38,607 bases of DNA from an uncultured Elusimicrobium sp. (GTDB taxonomy: Bacteria > Elusimicrobiota > Elusimicrobia > Elusimicrobiales > Elusimicrobiaceae), in contig CADBFX010000018.1 in NCBI GenBank assembly GCA_902794125.1, forward strand, positions 1-38,607, read 5' to 3'. The notes below the pieces were generated by a model. That model did not search any database. It worked only from the letters and a program-made list of their open reading frames with translations, and had not been told where the DNA came from. Numbering within the stretch: position 1 is the first letter of the stretch; every line of letters starts with the position of its first letter. Both the position numbers and the translations under genes were made by a program. Shown piece by piece: positions 8,048 through 16,200 of this stretch.

Positions 8048-10726
8048 ATGAAAGTCCGTTTTCATATACGCTATCAAACTCTATGGGGACAAACCCTACA
8101 CGCGGTTGTGTACCGTTTTGGGGCTACCGCTGTTGAGCGCAAAATTAACATACCGCTTCACACGCAAGACGGACTTCATTGGGAAGGCGAAATCCAATTA
8201 TTACTTAAACAACCTCTCCGCCTTTCGTATCATTACGAAGTACGCCAACAAACCCAAGTGTTGCGCCGGGAATGGCAACAAATCGCCCGCGTAGTTTATT
8301 TAAATCCGCAAGTTCCTTTTTATGAAATACACGACCAATGGCGCGATTTACCAGCGGAAACTTGGATGTACACTTCTTGTATGACGAGTGTATTCCACCC
8401 GCGTTCTTTTGCTATTCCCAAACAACTCTCAGCCGCTAAAACGATTCTTTTGCGCGTACAAACCGCACGTCCGCAAGGTGGAAGTAGCGTATGGTTGAGT
8501 GGAGCTTGCAAAGAATTGGGCGAGTGGAACCCCGCCTTGGCTTTGCCGCTGGAGGAAACCTCTCCCAATGAATGGAGTATTACGTTAGATACGTCGCTTT
8601 TTGACGAAGTAACCGAATATAAGTTTTTCGTGCGGGACGGACAAGGCGAAATTTATTGGGAACAAGGCCCCAACCGTTTATTAGACCCCTTCCTTCTAAC
8701 CGAAAACGGAGCGTATGTTCTCTCAGATCTGCGACCGCAATTTGCACCCGCCAAACCTTTCCGCGCCGCCGGAGTGGTAATCCCGGTGTTTTCGCTTCGC
8801 TCGCAAGGGAGCTGGGGTGTAGGCGACTTTGGCGACTTAAAAAAACTGACCGATTGGGCCGTAAAAACGGCTCAACACGTTATACAAATTTTACCTATTA
8901 ACGACACCTCTCTTACTTACACCTGGCAGGACTCCTATCCATATAACGCCTTGTCCGTTTATGCATTCCACCCGATTTACACGGATATACGTCAACTCCC
9001 CCCTTTGCGCGACAAACGGCTAGCTCCGGAATTAGAAGAAGAAGGAGCCCAACTCAATACGTTGGCACAAGTGGATTATGAAAAAGTGCTTCAGTTAAAA
9101 TTGCAATTTTTGAAGGCTTCTTTTAAACAAGACGGGAAACAAGCATTGAGTAGTGCAGAATTTCGTTCCTTCTTTATGGAAAACAAATCATGGCTCCAGC
9201 CCTACGCTATGTTTTGCGTGTTAAGAGACCTCTATCATACGGCCGATTTCAGAAAATGGCCTCGGTTTTCTCCCGTCTCCGCTCATGACATTTCCCAATT
9301 CTGTGCTGAAAAATCTATACATATCCTGAAAATCCAATTTTGGTATTATGTGCAGTTTATTTTACACACCCAACTGCTCGGAGCCGTCTCTTACGCCCGC
9401 AGCAAAGGTGTCATTTTAAAAGGGGACATCCCCATCGGCATTTCCCCCAACAGCGTGGATGCCTGGGTGGAACCGCGGCTTTTCCATTTGGATGTACAGG
9501 CCGGTGCCCCACCGGATGATTTTTCAGCCACCGGGCAAAATTGGGGATTCCCCACTTACAATTGGGAGTTAATGGCCCGCAACGGATACCGCTGGTGGAT
9601 GCAGCGCTTGACCCATATGGCCCGCTATTTTGATGCTTACCGCATTGACCATGTGCTGGGTTTTTTCCGCATTTGGCAAATCCCAATGCACAGCGTGGAA
9701 GGCCTCTTGGGGCATTTTTCCCCGGCTCTGCCGCTTAGCAAGCAAGAAATAGAACGCTTCGGTCTGTTTTTCCGCCCTTCGTTATTAACACCTTATATTG
9801 ATGAAAACCTTATCACGGAATTGTTTGGAGAAAATGCACCCCGCGTAAAAAAGAAATATCTCTTGCCGACGCAAGACGGCTTCTACCAACTGCGCCCGGC
9901 GTATGACACGCAACGTAAAATTGAAGAACTAATTCCCGGCAAAGATGAAAAATCACAGCAACTCCGCAAAGGATTATACGCCTTGGTATCAAACGTGCTT
10001 TTCGTAAAAGATGATACCCAACCCGAAGGATATCACCCTCGTATCGCAGCCTTAACCAGCTCTGCTTTTAAAGCGCTTAGTGAAAAAGAACAGGCGGCCT
10101 TTACACATTTGTATAACGATTTTTTCTTCCACCGACACAACGATTTTTGGAAGCAAGGAGCACTTAGAAAACTCATTCCGCTTACTCAATGCACGCGGAT
10201 GTTGTGCTGTGCGGAAGACTTGGGGATGATACCGGATTGCGTGCCGGAAGTCATGCAAAAACTCCAACTGCTAAGTTTGGAAATTCAACGTATGCCCAAG
10301 CACTTGGGCGAAACGTTTGCCGATACGCGTCGTTATCCGTATGTATCAGTGGCTACCCCGTCCACGCACGACATGTCCACCTTGCGCGGTTGGTGGCAAG
10401 AAGATGCAACGCTTACCCAACGCTTTTATAATGAAGTACTTGGCGAATACGGCCAAGCTCCCGCCCAAGCGCCGGGGTATATATGTGAAAAAATCTTGCG
10501 GATGCATTTGGAGAGCCCCTCTATGCTGGCGTTGATTTCGTTGCAAGATTGGCAAAGCATGGACGAGACCTTACGCGCACCAAACCCGGAAGCGGAACGC
10601 ATTAACATTCCCGCCCATCCGCACCATTATTGGCGTTACCGCATGAACATCACACTGGAAGAATTATTACAAAAAGATTGGTTTAATAATAAAATTAAAG
10701 AAATGATTACCAAGACAGAACGATAA
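8048..10726 (+). CDS. malQ: 4-alpha-glucanotransferase, DPE2-type with two N-terminal CBM20-like domains
   Basis: A cytoplasmic GH77 enzyme (892 residues) that transfers glucosyl units between maltose, maltodextrins or glycogen. Two starch-binding CBM20-like modules occupy about residues 1-110 and 130-235; the second has SVWLSGACKELGEWNP. The GH77 barrel starts at AGVVIPVFSLRSQGSWGVGD, and includes QILPINDTSLTYTW and DSYPYNALS. The expected catalytic residues are present: Asp about 528 in FDAYRIDHVLG, Glu about 722 in CAEDLGMIPD, and Asp about 775 in STHDMSTLRGW. Length and the CBM20 pair match plant DPE2 and Bacteroidetes MalQ, which act on maltose with a glucan acceptor, rather than the shorter classical MalQ. 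Preceded by a sugar symporter and followed by a strong terminator. Confidence 0.95.
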   Translation: MKVRFHIRYQTLWGQTLHAVVYRFGATAVERKINIPLHTQDGLHWEGEIQLLLKQPLRLSYHYEVRQQTQVLRREWQQIARVVYLNPQVPFYEIHDQWRDLPAETWMYTSCMTSVFHPRSFAIPKQLSAAKTILLRVQTARPQGGSSVWLSGACKELGEWNPALALPLEETSPNEWSITLDTSLFDEVTEYKFFVRDGQGEIYWEQGPNRLLDPFLLTENGAYVLSDLRPQFAPAKPFRAAGVVIPVFSLRSQGSWGVGDFGDLKKLTDWAVKTAQHVIQILPINDTSLTYTWQDSYPYNALSVYAFHPIYTDIRQLPPLRDKRLAPELEEEGAQLNTLAQVDYEKVLQLKLQFLKASFKQDGKQALSSAEFRSFFMENKSWLQPYAMFCVLRDLYHTADFRKWPRFSPVSAHDISQFCAEKSIHILKIQFWYYVQFILHTQLLGAVSYARSKGVILKGDIPIGISPNSVDAWVEPRLFHLDVQAGAPPDDFSATGQNWGFPTYNWELMARNGYRWWMQRLTHMARYFDAYRIDHVLGFFRIWQIPMHSVEGLLGHFSPALPLSKQEIERFGLFFRPSLLTPYIDENLITELFGENAPRVKKKYLLPTQDGFYQLRPAYDTQRKIEELIPGKDEKSQQLRKGLYALVSNVLFVKDDTQPEGYHPRIAALTSSAFKALSEKEQAAFTHLYNDFFFHRHNDFWKQGALRKLIPLTQCTRMLCCAEDLGMIPDCVPEVMQKLQLLSLEIQRMPKHLGETFADTRRYPYVSVATPSTHDMSTLRGWWQEDATLTQRFYNEVLGEYGQAPAQAPGYICEKILRMHLESPSMLALISLQDWQSMDETLRAPNPEAERINIPAHPHHYWRYRMNITLEELLQKDWFNNKIKEMITKTER

Positions 10727-10756
10727 AAAAACCCCGGTTTTTTACCGGGGCTTTTA
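10727..10756. terminator. Bidirectional terminator between malQ and the carboxyltransferase
   Basis: A 7-bp GC-rich stem (CCCCGGT / ACCGGGG) with a T5 loop, flanked by a run of A on the left and CTTTT on the right. On the minus strand the stem is followed by T7. It serves both convergent genes, whose stop codons lie at 10724-10726 and 10776-10778. Confidence 0.88.
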
Positions 10757-10775
10757 GTGATAATAATGCGGATGT

Positions 10776-12122
10776 TTACAGCGGGATGTTCCCCTTGTGT
10801 GGGTTGCGTTTCGGGTCGCGCTTGGTGCGCAACACTTGGAAAGCTCTCACAATTTTAGCACGCGCTTCGGCCGGTTCAATAATCTCATCAATAGAACCAT
10901 TAGTGGCCGCCTGATAAGGAGAAGCGAACTTATCGGAATACTCCTTCGTCATTTTCATTTTAAGAGCTTCTTTTTTAGCATCATCCTTTTCGGCCTTTAA
11001 GTCGCGCGAGTACAAAATTTCCACCGCCCCGCGCGGGCCCATGACGGCAATTTCTGCACTGGGGAAAGCAAAGTTAAAATCACCGCGCAAGAATTTAGAA
11101 CCCATAGCAATATATGCACCGCCGTAGGCTTTGCGAAGTACCAACGTTACTTTTGGAATAGACGCTTCGGAATAGGCGTATAATAACTTCGCGCCGTGGC
11201 GGATAATACCGCCGTGTTCCTGTTGCACGCCGGGCAAATAGCCGCCGGTATCCACCAAGGTCAAAAGCGGGATATTAAACGCATTTAAAAAGCGGATAAA
11301 GCGGGCTGCTTTGTCGCTCGCGTCGCAATCCAACGCACCGCCTAAGTGAGCCGGGTTGTTGGCCACCACGCCCACCACCTGCCCGCCTAAACGGATAAAA
11401 CCCGTTACTACGTTTTTTGCAAAATTTTGGTGGATTTCAAAAAAAGCGTAATCGTCGGCTAACCGCCAAATCACGTGATGAATACGGAAGGCCTTTTTGG
11501 GATCCATTTCGCATACGCGCTCCAATACCGGGGTCGGGCGGTTTGCTAAATCGCTCGTGGTATCTAACGGCGGTTTTTCTTCGCAGTTTTGCGGCAAGAA
11601 GGAAAGCAGTTCGCGCACCTGGCGGAAGCAATCTTGTTCCGATTTGGCTACAAACTGGCACACACCGCTTTTTTCGCTATGCGGGGCACTACCGCCTAAA
11701 GAATCAAAATCCACTTCTTCCCCGGTAGCAGCTTTTACGGCACCCGGCCCGGTGATAAACATATGGCTGATACCTTCCACCATAAAAATAAAATCGGTTA
11801 ATGCCGGGGAATACGCAGCCCCCCCCGCACACGGACCTAAAATAACGGAAATCTGCGGGATTACGCCGGAAGCTTTTACTTCCTGGATACGCGCACCGCC
11901 GGAGTCAAAAAGTCCAATGACCGGAATTTTGGCTTCAATAGCGCGGTCCATCAAATCGGCAATTTTGCGTGCATGGGCCAAACCCAAGGATCCACCCAAT
12001 TGTGTAAAATCTTGCGCAAATAACGCCACCTCGCGCCCGTTAATGCGGCCAAAGCCGGTAATTACGCCGTCGCCTTTAATGTGTTTATCTTTAATGCCAA
12101 AGTCCGTGCAGGAACTTTCCAT
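10776..12122 (-). CDS. Acyl-CoA carboxylase carboxyltransferase (PccB/MmdA-like), main 3' fragment
   Basis: About 450 residues of a biotin-dependent carboxyltransferase that moves CO2 from carboxybiotin to propionyl- or acetyl-CoA, or a decarboxylase of the MmdA type. Crotonase-fold motifs are clear: GLFDSGGARIQE, GPCAGGAAYSP, VDTGGYLPGVQQE and KAYGGAYIAMGSK. The C-terminal IIEPAEARAKI and KRDPKRNPHKGNIPL match the family end. The first part of the protein lies in another frame at 12151-12357. A 22-bp tandem duplication separates them. Removing one copy restores a single 519-codon frame, the normal family length. As written the gene is frameshifted; an internal ATG at 12122 could give a shortened product. 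It follows the synthase and PPTase genes and could supply (methyl)malonyl-CoA extender units. No biotin carboxylase or biotin carrier is in the window. Confidence 0.85.
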   Translation of the reverse strand: MESSCTDFGIKDKHIKGDGVITGFGRINGREVALFAQDFTQLGGSLGLAHARKIADLMDRAIEAKIPVIGLFDSGGARIQEVKASGVIPQISVILGPCAGGAAYSPALTDFIFMVEGISHMFITGPGAVKAATGEEVDFDSLGGSAPHSEKSGVCQFVAKSEQDCFRQVRELLSFLPQNCEEKPPLDTTSDLANRPTPVLERVCEMDPKKAFRIHHVIWRLADDYAFFEIHQNFAKNVVTGFIRLGGQVVGVVANNPAHLGGALDCDASDKAARFIRFLNAFNIPLLTLVDTGGYLPGVQQEHGGIIRHGAKLLYAYSEASIPKVTLVLRKAYGGAYIAMGSKFLRGDFNFAFPSAEIAVMGPRGAVEILYSRDLKAEKDDAKKEALKMKMTKEYSDKFASPYQAATNGSIDEIIEPAEARAKIVRAFQVLRTKRDPKRNPHKGNIPL

Positions 12123-12141
12123 TAAACTTTGGATTTCAAAA

Positions 12142-12185
12142 AAAGAATCTTTATCTAGAAGGTAAAGAATCTTTATCTAGAAGGT
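12142..12185. repeat. Perfect 22-bp tandem duplication breaking the carboxyltransferase frame
   Basis: Two identical adjacent 22-bp units (12142-12163 and 12164-12185), each starting AAAGAATCTTTATCTAG and ending AAGGT. The second unit shifts the frame and produces an early stop after the residues LLDKDSLPSR. With one unit, translation would read LLDKDSFFEIQSLMESS and run on into the downstream fragment. Confidence 0.95.
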
Positions 12186-12357
12186 AAGAAATGCGTTCGC
12201 GCGCCGTCATCTTGCCCTTTTCGTGTTGGGCTTTTACTTTGGCTTCACCGGCGCTTTGTTGAGCGTCTTGGAAAATCTGTCTGAATTTTACCAAACTGGC
12301 CGGAGCCGGTTCGTTGGATGGTTTATCTAGTCTGGGGTCTTCAAAAAGTTCAATCAT
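12151..12357 (-). CDS. Acyl-CoA carboxylase carboxyltransferase, N-terminal fragment (frameshifted)
   Basis: The first 68 codons of the carboxyltransferase at 10776-12122. The start is well supported by GGGAGGGGAGT just before the ATG at 12357. KGKMTARERISYLLDKDS is the typical N-terminal signature of PccB/AccD-type proteins. Reading stops inside the second copy of a 22-bp tandem repeat. This fragment alone would not be functional. It lies about 60 bases after the PPTase gene on the same strand, consistent with the same operon. Confidence 0.8.
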   Translation of the reverse strand: MIELFEDPRLDKPSNEPAPASLVKFRQIFQDAQQSAGEAKVKAQHEKGKMTARERISYLLDKDSLPSR

Positions 12358-12419
12358 ACTCCCCTCCCAAATGATTTACTTATATTCTACTAAATAATAC
12401 AGGCAGAAAAGCCGTTTTA

Positions 12420-13043
12420 TCACTTTTCCGCCGCTACAGAAAATTGAAATCCGGGCAGAAGGGCCGAGGTCCGAAGCACAACAGCGGGGCTGCCCAATTG
12501 CTTATACACGCGTAACGCTTCGCCGTAAAACTGCGGTTTTCCCTTTACACAACGCACGTCAAAACTGTTAAGCGTAAGCCCCGTTCCCAGCAGTTTAACA
12601 AGGGCTTCTTTTTGCGTCCATAAAGCAGTTAAAAACTCGTCCCCTTCTTGGGTAAGTTCACTCGGGTGGAAAAAATCGGTTTTCCACGCTTCCAGGCGGT
12701 GTTCTATTTTTTCTAAATCAATTCCCAAAAAATGGGCCTGCGTGCTTAATGCCGCCACCGCAAAACCGTGGCTGTGCGTTAAACTAAATGCCCACGGCAC
12801 AGAAGCTCCTTTGATGAGCAATTGCGGCTTACCTGCAGTTTGCGGAAGCACTTCAATTTCCGACAATTCCGCTTCGCCCGTTTCGGCAGCCACCAAGCGC
12901 TTTAACGCACATCTGCCCCCGAGCCACTCACTACGCCGTTTGGGAAAACGAAGCGTTTTATAAAACGCTTGTTCCCGGGGGCTTAAAATGGCTTCATCCG
13001 GAGGCAGATGAGCAAAATCAACAACTTCTAATTGGTACGTCAT
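12420..13043 (-). CDS. Sfp-type 4'-phosphopantetheinyl transferase
   Basis: A 207-residue PPTase that moves phosphopantetheine from CoA to carrier proteins. The two hallmark Mg/CoA motifs are present: GIDLEKIEHR (about residue 105) and WTQKEALVKLLG (about 138-150). Further upstream are RRSEWLGGRCALKRL and FSLTHSHGFAVAAL, also typical of the Sfp/AcpT group. The ATG at 13043 is preferred over an upstream extension because it lies 8 bases after the synthase stop codon and the product begins MTYQLEVVDF, a plausible first strand. Position in the operon says it probably activates the five ACP domains of the neighbouring synthase. That is notable because those ACPs carry Thr at the attachment site. 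Confidence 0.92.
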   Translation of the reverse strand: MTYQLEVVDFAHLPPDEAILSPREQAFYKTLRFPKRRSEWLGGRCALKRLVAAETGEAELSEIEVLPQTAGKPQLLIKGASVPWAFSLTHSHGFAVAALSTQAHFLGIDLEKIEHRLEAWKTDFFHPSELTQEGDEFLTALWTQKEALVKLLGTGLTLNSFDVRCVKGKPQFYGEALRVYKQLGSPAVVLRTSALLPGFQFSVAAEK

Positions 13044-13051
13044 GCACTGCT

Positions 13052-13258
13052 TTATTGACCAATGGCTTGGTACCCGTGGAATTCCACCCACACGTTGCCT
13101 TGTGCGTCAAACACATACGCATCGTGCAGGGTTTTTCCGTCCGCCGTGTTACCGCGGTTTACACCGTAGAGGAACAATTGGGCCGGCGGTACTTGGCGGT
13201 TAAACACGGCTACTTCGGTAATTCCATCCGGCAACGTCATTTTGTGCTCAATGCTCAT
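13052..13258 (-). CDS. Synthase 3' fragment: second half of dehydratase (DH) domain, out of frame
   Basis: A 68-codon piece that is really the end of the giant synthase. Read upstream in the same frame it continues as CCGFQDMSIEHKMTLPDGI, and PDGI...VAVF with FDAQGNVWVEFHGYQ is what closes a polyketide-type DH domain. It is +1 out of frame relative to the main synthase frame, which stops at 13248. About 20 bases covering the usual DAxFQ segment with the second DH catalytic Asp appear to be missing at the junction. It is unlikely to be translated as a separate protein. The real synthase stop codon is probably at 13052-13054, just before the PPTase gene. Confidence 0.7.
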   Translation of the reverse strand: MSIEHKMTLPDGITEVAVFNRQVPPAQLFLYGVNRGNTADGKTLHDAYVFDAQGNVWVEFHGYQAIGQ

Positions 13259-16200
13259 ATCCTGAAATCCGCAGCATTATCGGGTTAGCTAGTAACGTGC
13301 GAGGGCCGTCGTTCCATTGGGGACGCGGAGTGGTGTTATACACCGCGAGTGAGGTTTTTTTATCCACTCGTAAAATTCCACCTAACACTTGGAAAGAAGG
13401 ACCGTGGAAATACTTTTTATAAATTTCTTCCTTCGTAACTACCGGGGAAGCATTGATACCCGCCATGGCATCGGCTTTTACTTGCGCCCAGGTGGATACA
13501 AACCCATCTAACGTCTTGGCAGTAAAGTGACGGCGGGTATTGCCCATTTTGATCCCTTTGCTATTGATAAAGTCCGACTCTATTTCCATAGAGACATCAT
13601 TCCCTTCGGCTTTACCGATAACGCGCACCGCTTGGGGGCGGTTGCGCAGGAGTTTAATCGGCAAGTAGAAATGGACGTCCTTTAACCCTTGCGGTACATT
13701 ACCCGTAAGAGCGGTGGCCGTTTCCATAAATGTTTCCAAGCCCATCACGCCCGGCACATAGGGGGTGCCTTCAATAGCGTGGTCGGCCAGGTACGGGTCG
13801 CTTTCCAAGTTAAATTCCTTTTCCAAGTGAATTTCGGCCCCTTTTACTAAAGAACCTACCGTCCCTAAAAAGTGTGTAGCGTTGGATGCATCCGGAACAG
13901 GAGCAGGCGCCGCTACGGCTTTTTTAGCAGGCGCCGGAGTGGCTCCCCCGTTTCCGCCTTTAGGCGTATCATCCTTTTTGTCGGCCGGAGCTTTTTCGGC
14001 TCCTTGCGGGACGATTTCGTCCATTTCTAAGCGGTGTTGATGGTCCCAATCCAAGCGGCCCAGCGAACCCGTAAGCACAATTTCCGGTACGTTTCCATAG
14101 ACGATTTCGTCTAAGAAAATTTGCATACCGTCTTCGGGGTCCACAAAGTCAACGCCGTTAGAGCGCAGGAACGTTTCCACACCGGCGCGTACACCCATAC
14201 CTACATTTTTGTAAGCACTCATGGCGATTGCCACCGCGCGGTAACCTTGGTTCGTGAGTGAGAAGGCAGATTTCGCTAAGTAGTCGTTAGCACTGGCGTA
14301 ATCGCTCTGGCCCAAGTTACCGTATTTACCGGCAATGGAGGAAGCAAAAGCGAAGAAACCGCCGTCCTTAACAATGTTATTAGCGAGGAAGCTGGCAAAG
14401 CTCGTGGCTTTTACATCAAAGATGCGGTAGTATTCCGCCGGATCTTTATCGTAAATAAGTTTGGAACGTTCCAACCCGGCAAAATGGATAAGTCCGTCCA
14501 CACGGCCGTTTTTGGCTTTGATTTTCGTGCAGACTTCCTTGACCATAGAGCTGTTAAGCACGTCGCAATGGTAGTATTCCACTTCGCTACCTAACTCGCG
14601 CAGTTTTTGCAAGTTGTTATAAAGCGTAATGGAATCTTTCACACGGCCAAAGGCGCGTTCCAACAGAACAGGCGTAGCCTTTTGGGTCGGGTCGGCTTTC
14701 AAATCTTCCCAGATTTGTTTCTTGAGCGCCGCCAATTCGGCTTCGTTCATCGTGGCCCAAACAGGCGTTTTCTCCTGGATTTCAATAATATCCAGCACGA
14801 TAATTTTGCTATGGTACTGCGCGGCAATCTTTTGAGATAACATCGCTCCGATACCGCGGCCGGAACCCGTAAAGATAATCGTTTTTCCGGCGAGGTCCAA
14901 GCGTTTTACGCTGCGGTCCAAGCGAACCGGCACGGACAGGATTGTCGTGCGTTCTCCGCCGCGGGTACCGATCATTAAGCGTAAGTCCCCATGGAGAACT
15001 TCGTCCATGGTTTTTTGGGCCATTTCGTCGGGCGTGGTGGTCGGTTCAAAGTCCAAGAGTTTGGCAATAGCGCCGGTGCGTTCGTACACGTCTTTGCGGT
15101 AACAGGTGGTTCCGCCGCACAACGCACCCGAGATCGGGTTGAACTCATCCTTGGTGGTATAACCGAACGTACCGTCAATCTTTGTATTTACGGCAAAGAA
15201 GGTATCGGCATCCGTGCGGTTGGCAAGCCCTTTTTCAAATACGCGCAAGGCGATAAACAGCGGCATGACGTATTTGGTTAAATCATTATGCGGGCTGGCT
15301 TTCTTATCAAATTTCTTAACATTGGCACCCAACAGATACACAATACCTTGGATGTTGGGATCTTCCGCCGCGTATTCTTTCAAAGCGGCTTCGGTTTCTT
15401 CGTACGATTCCCAATTTACAATCGTGGTATTTTTGCTGCGGGTTTTGAGCGTGGTAAATACATGGTATTTAACGCCTAATTCTTTGCATTCTTCTTGATA
15501 CGCTTTAATGAGTTGCGAATTATCTGCAAAGATTAAAACCGTGCGGTCTTTAGACAAGCGTCTGTTTTCCCGTTCAGAAAGCGGAGCCGGAGCTACTACG
15601 GTTACACTGCGCAGTTTCTTTTCGTGGCAATGTTCCCCAGCGTATCCTTCCCGTTCCGGGCGTTCCGCCAACGATTCGCGGCGTACAATCGGTTCGGTCG
15701 GGTTGGTGGTCAACATAGCATCCGACGGTTTTTCTACTTTACCCGCCTGCGGGACCGCTTCTTGCAAGGTGTTTACATGGATTGTCGGCAAGGCCGGTTC
15801 CGCCGGAACTTGCGTAGCAGCTGCGGCAGGTTGCGCGACCGGCGCGGCAGGAGTTGCCACCGGGGCTTGCACCGCCGGGGTAGCCGGTTTACCCGCATTG
15901 GCTAAAGCAAAGTTAATGCAATGGCGGATCGTCGGATAGTCCTTGAGTTGGATGCCTTCTTGTTGGGCAATACCGTAATGCTCGCGCATCGCGGCAAAGA
16001 GTTCGGCTTGTTTGACCGTATCAATACCCAGGTCGGCTTCCATATCCAAATCTAACTCTAACATGTCTTCCGGGTAGCCCGTTTTGGGGGCAACAACCGG
16101 AGCCGGAGCAGGTTGGGCCGCCGGAGTCGGTTGAACAACCGGCGTTACCACAGCTGCAGGAGCAGCCGGGGCAACGGGCGCTACAGCGGCCGCGGGTTTA

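Noticed and set aside
13052..13258. 68-codon frame as an independent small gene
   Set aside because: Its sequence is the expected end of a DH domain, and the frame extends upstream without a proper start, so it is a frameshifted end of the synthase.
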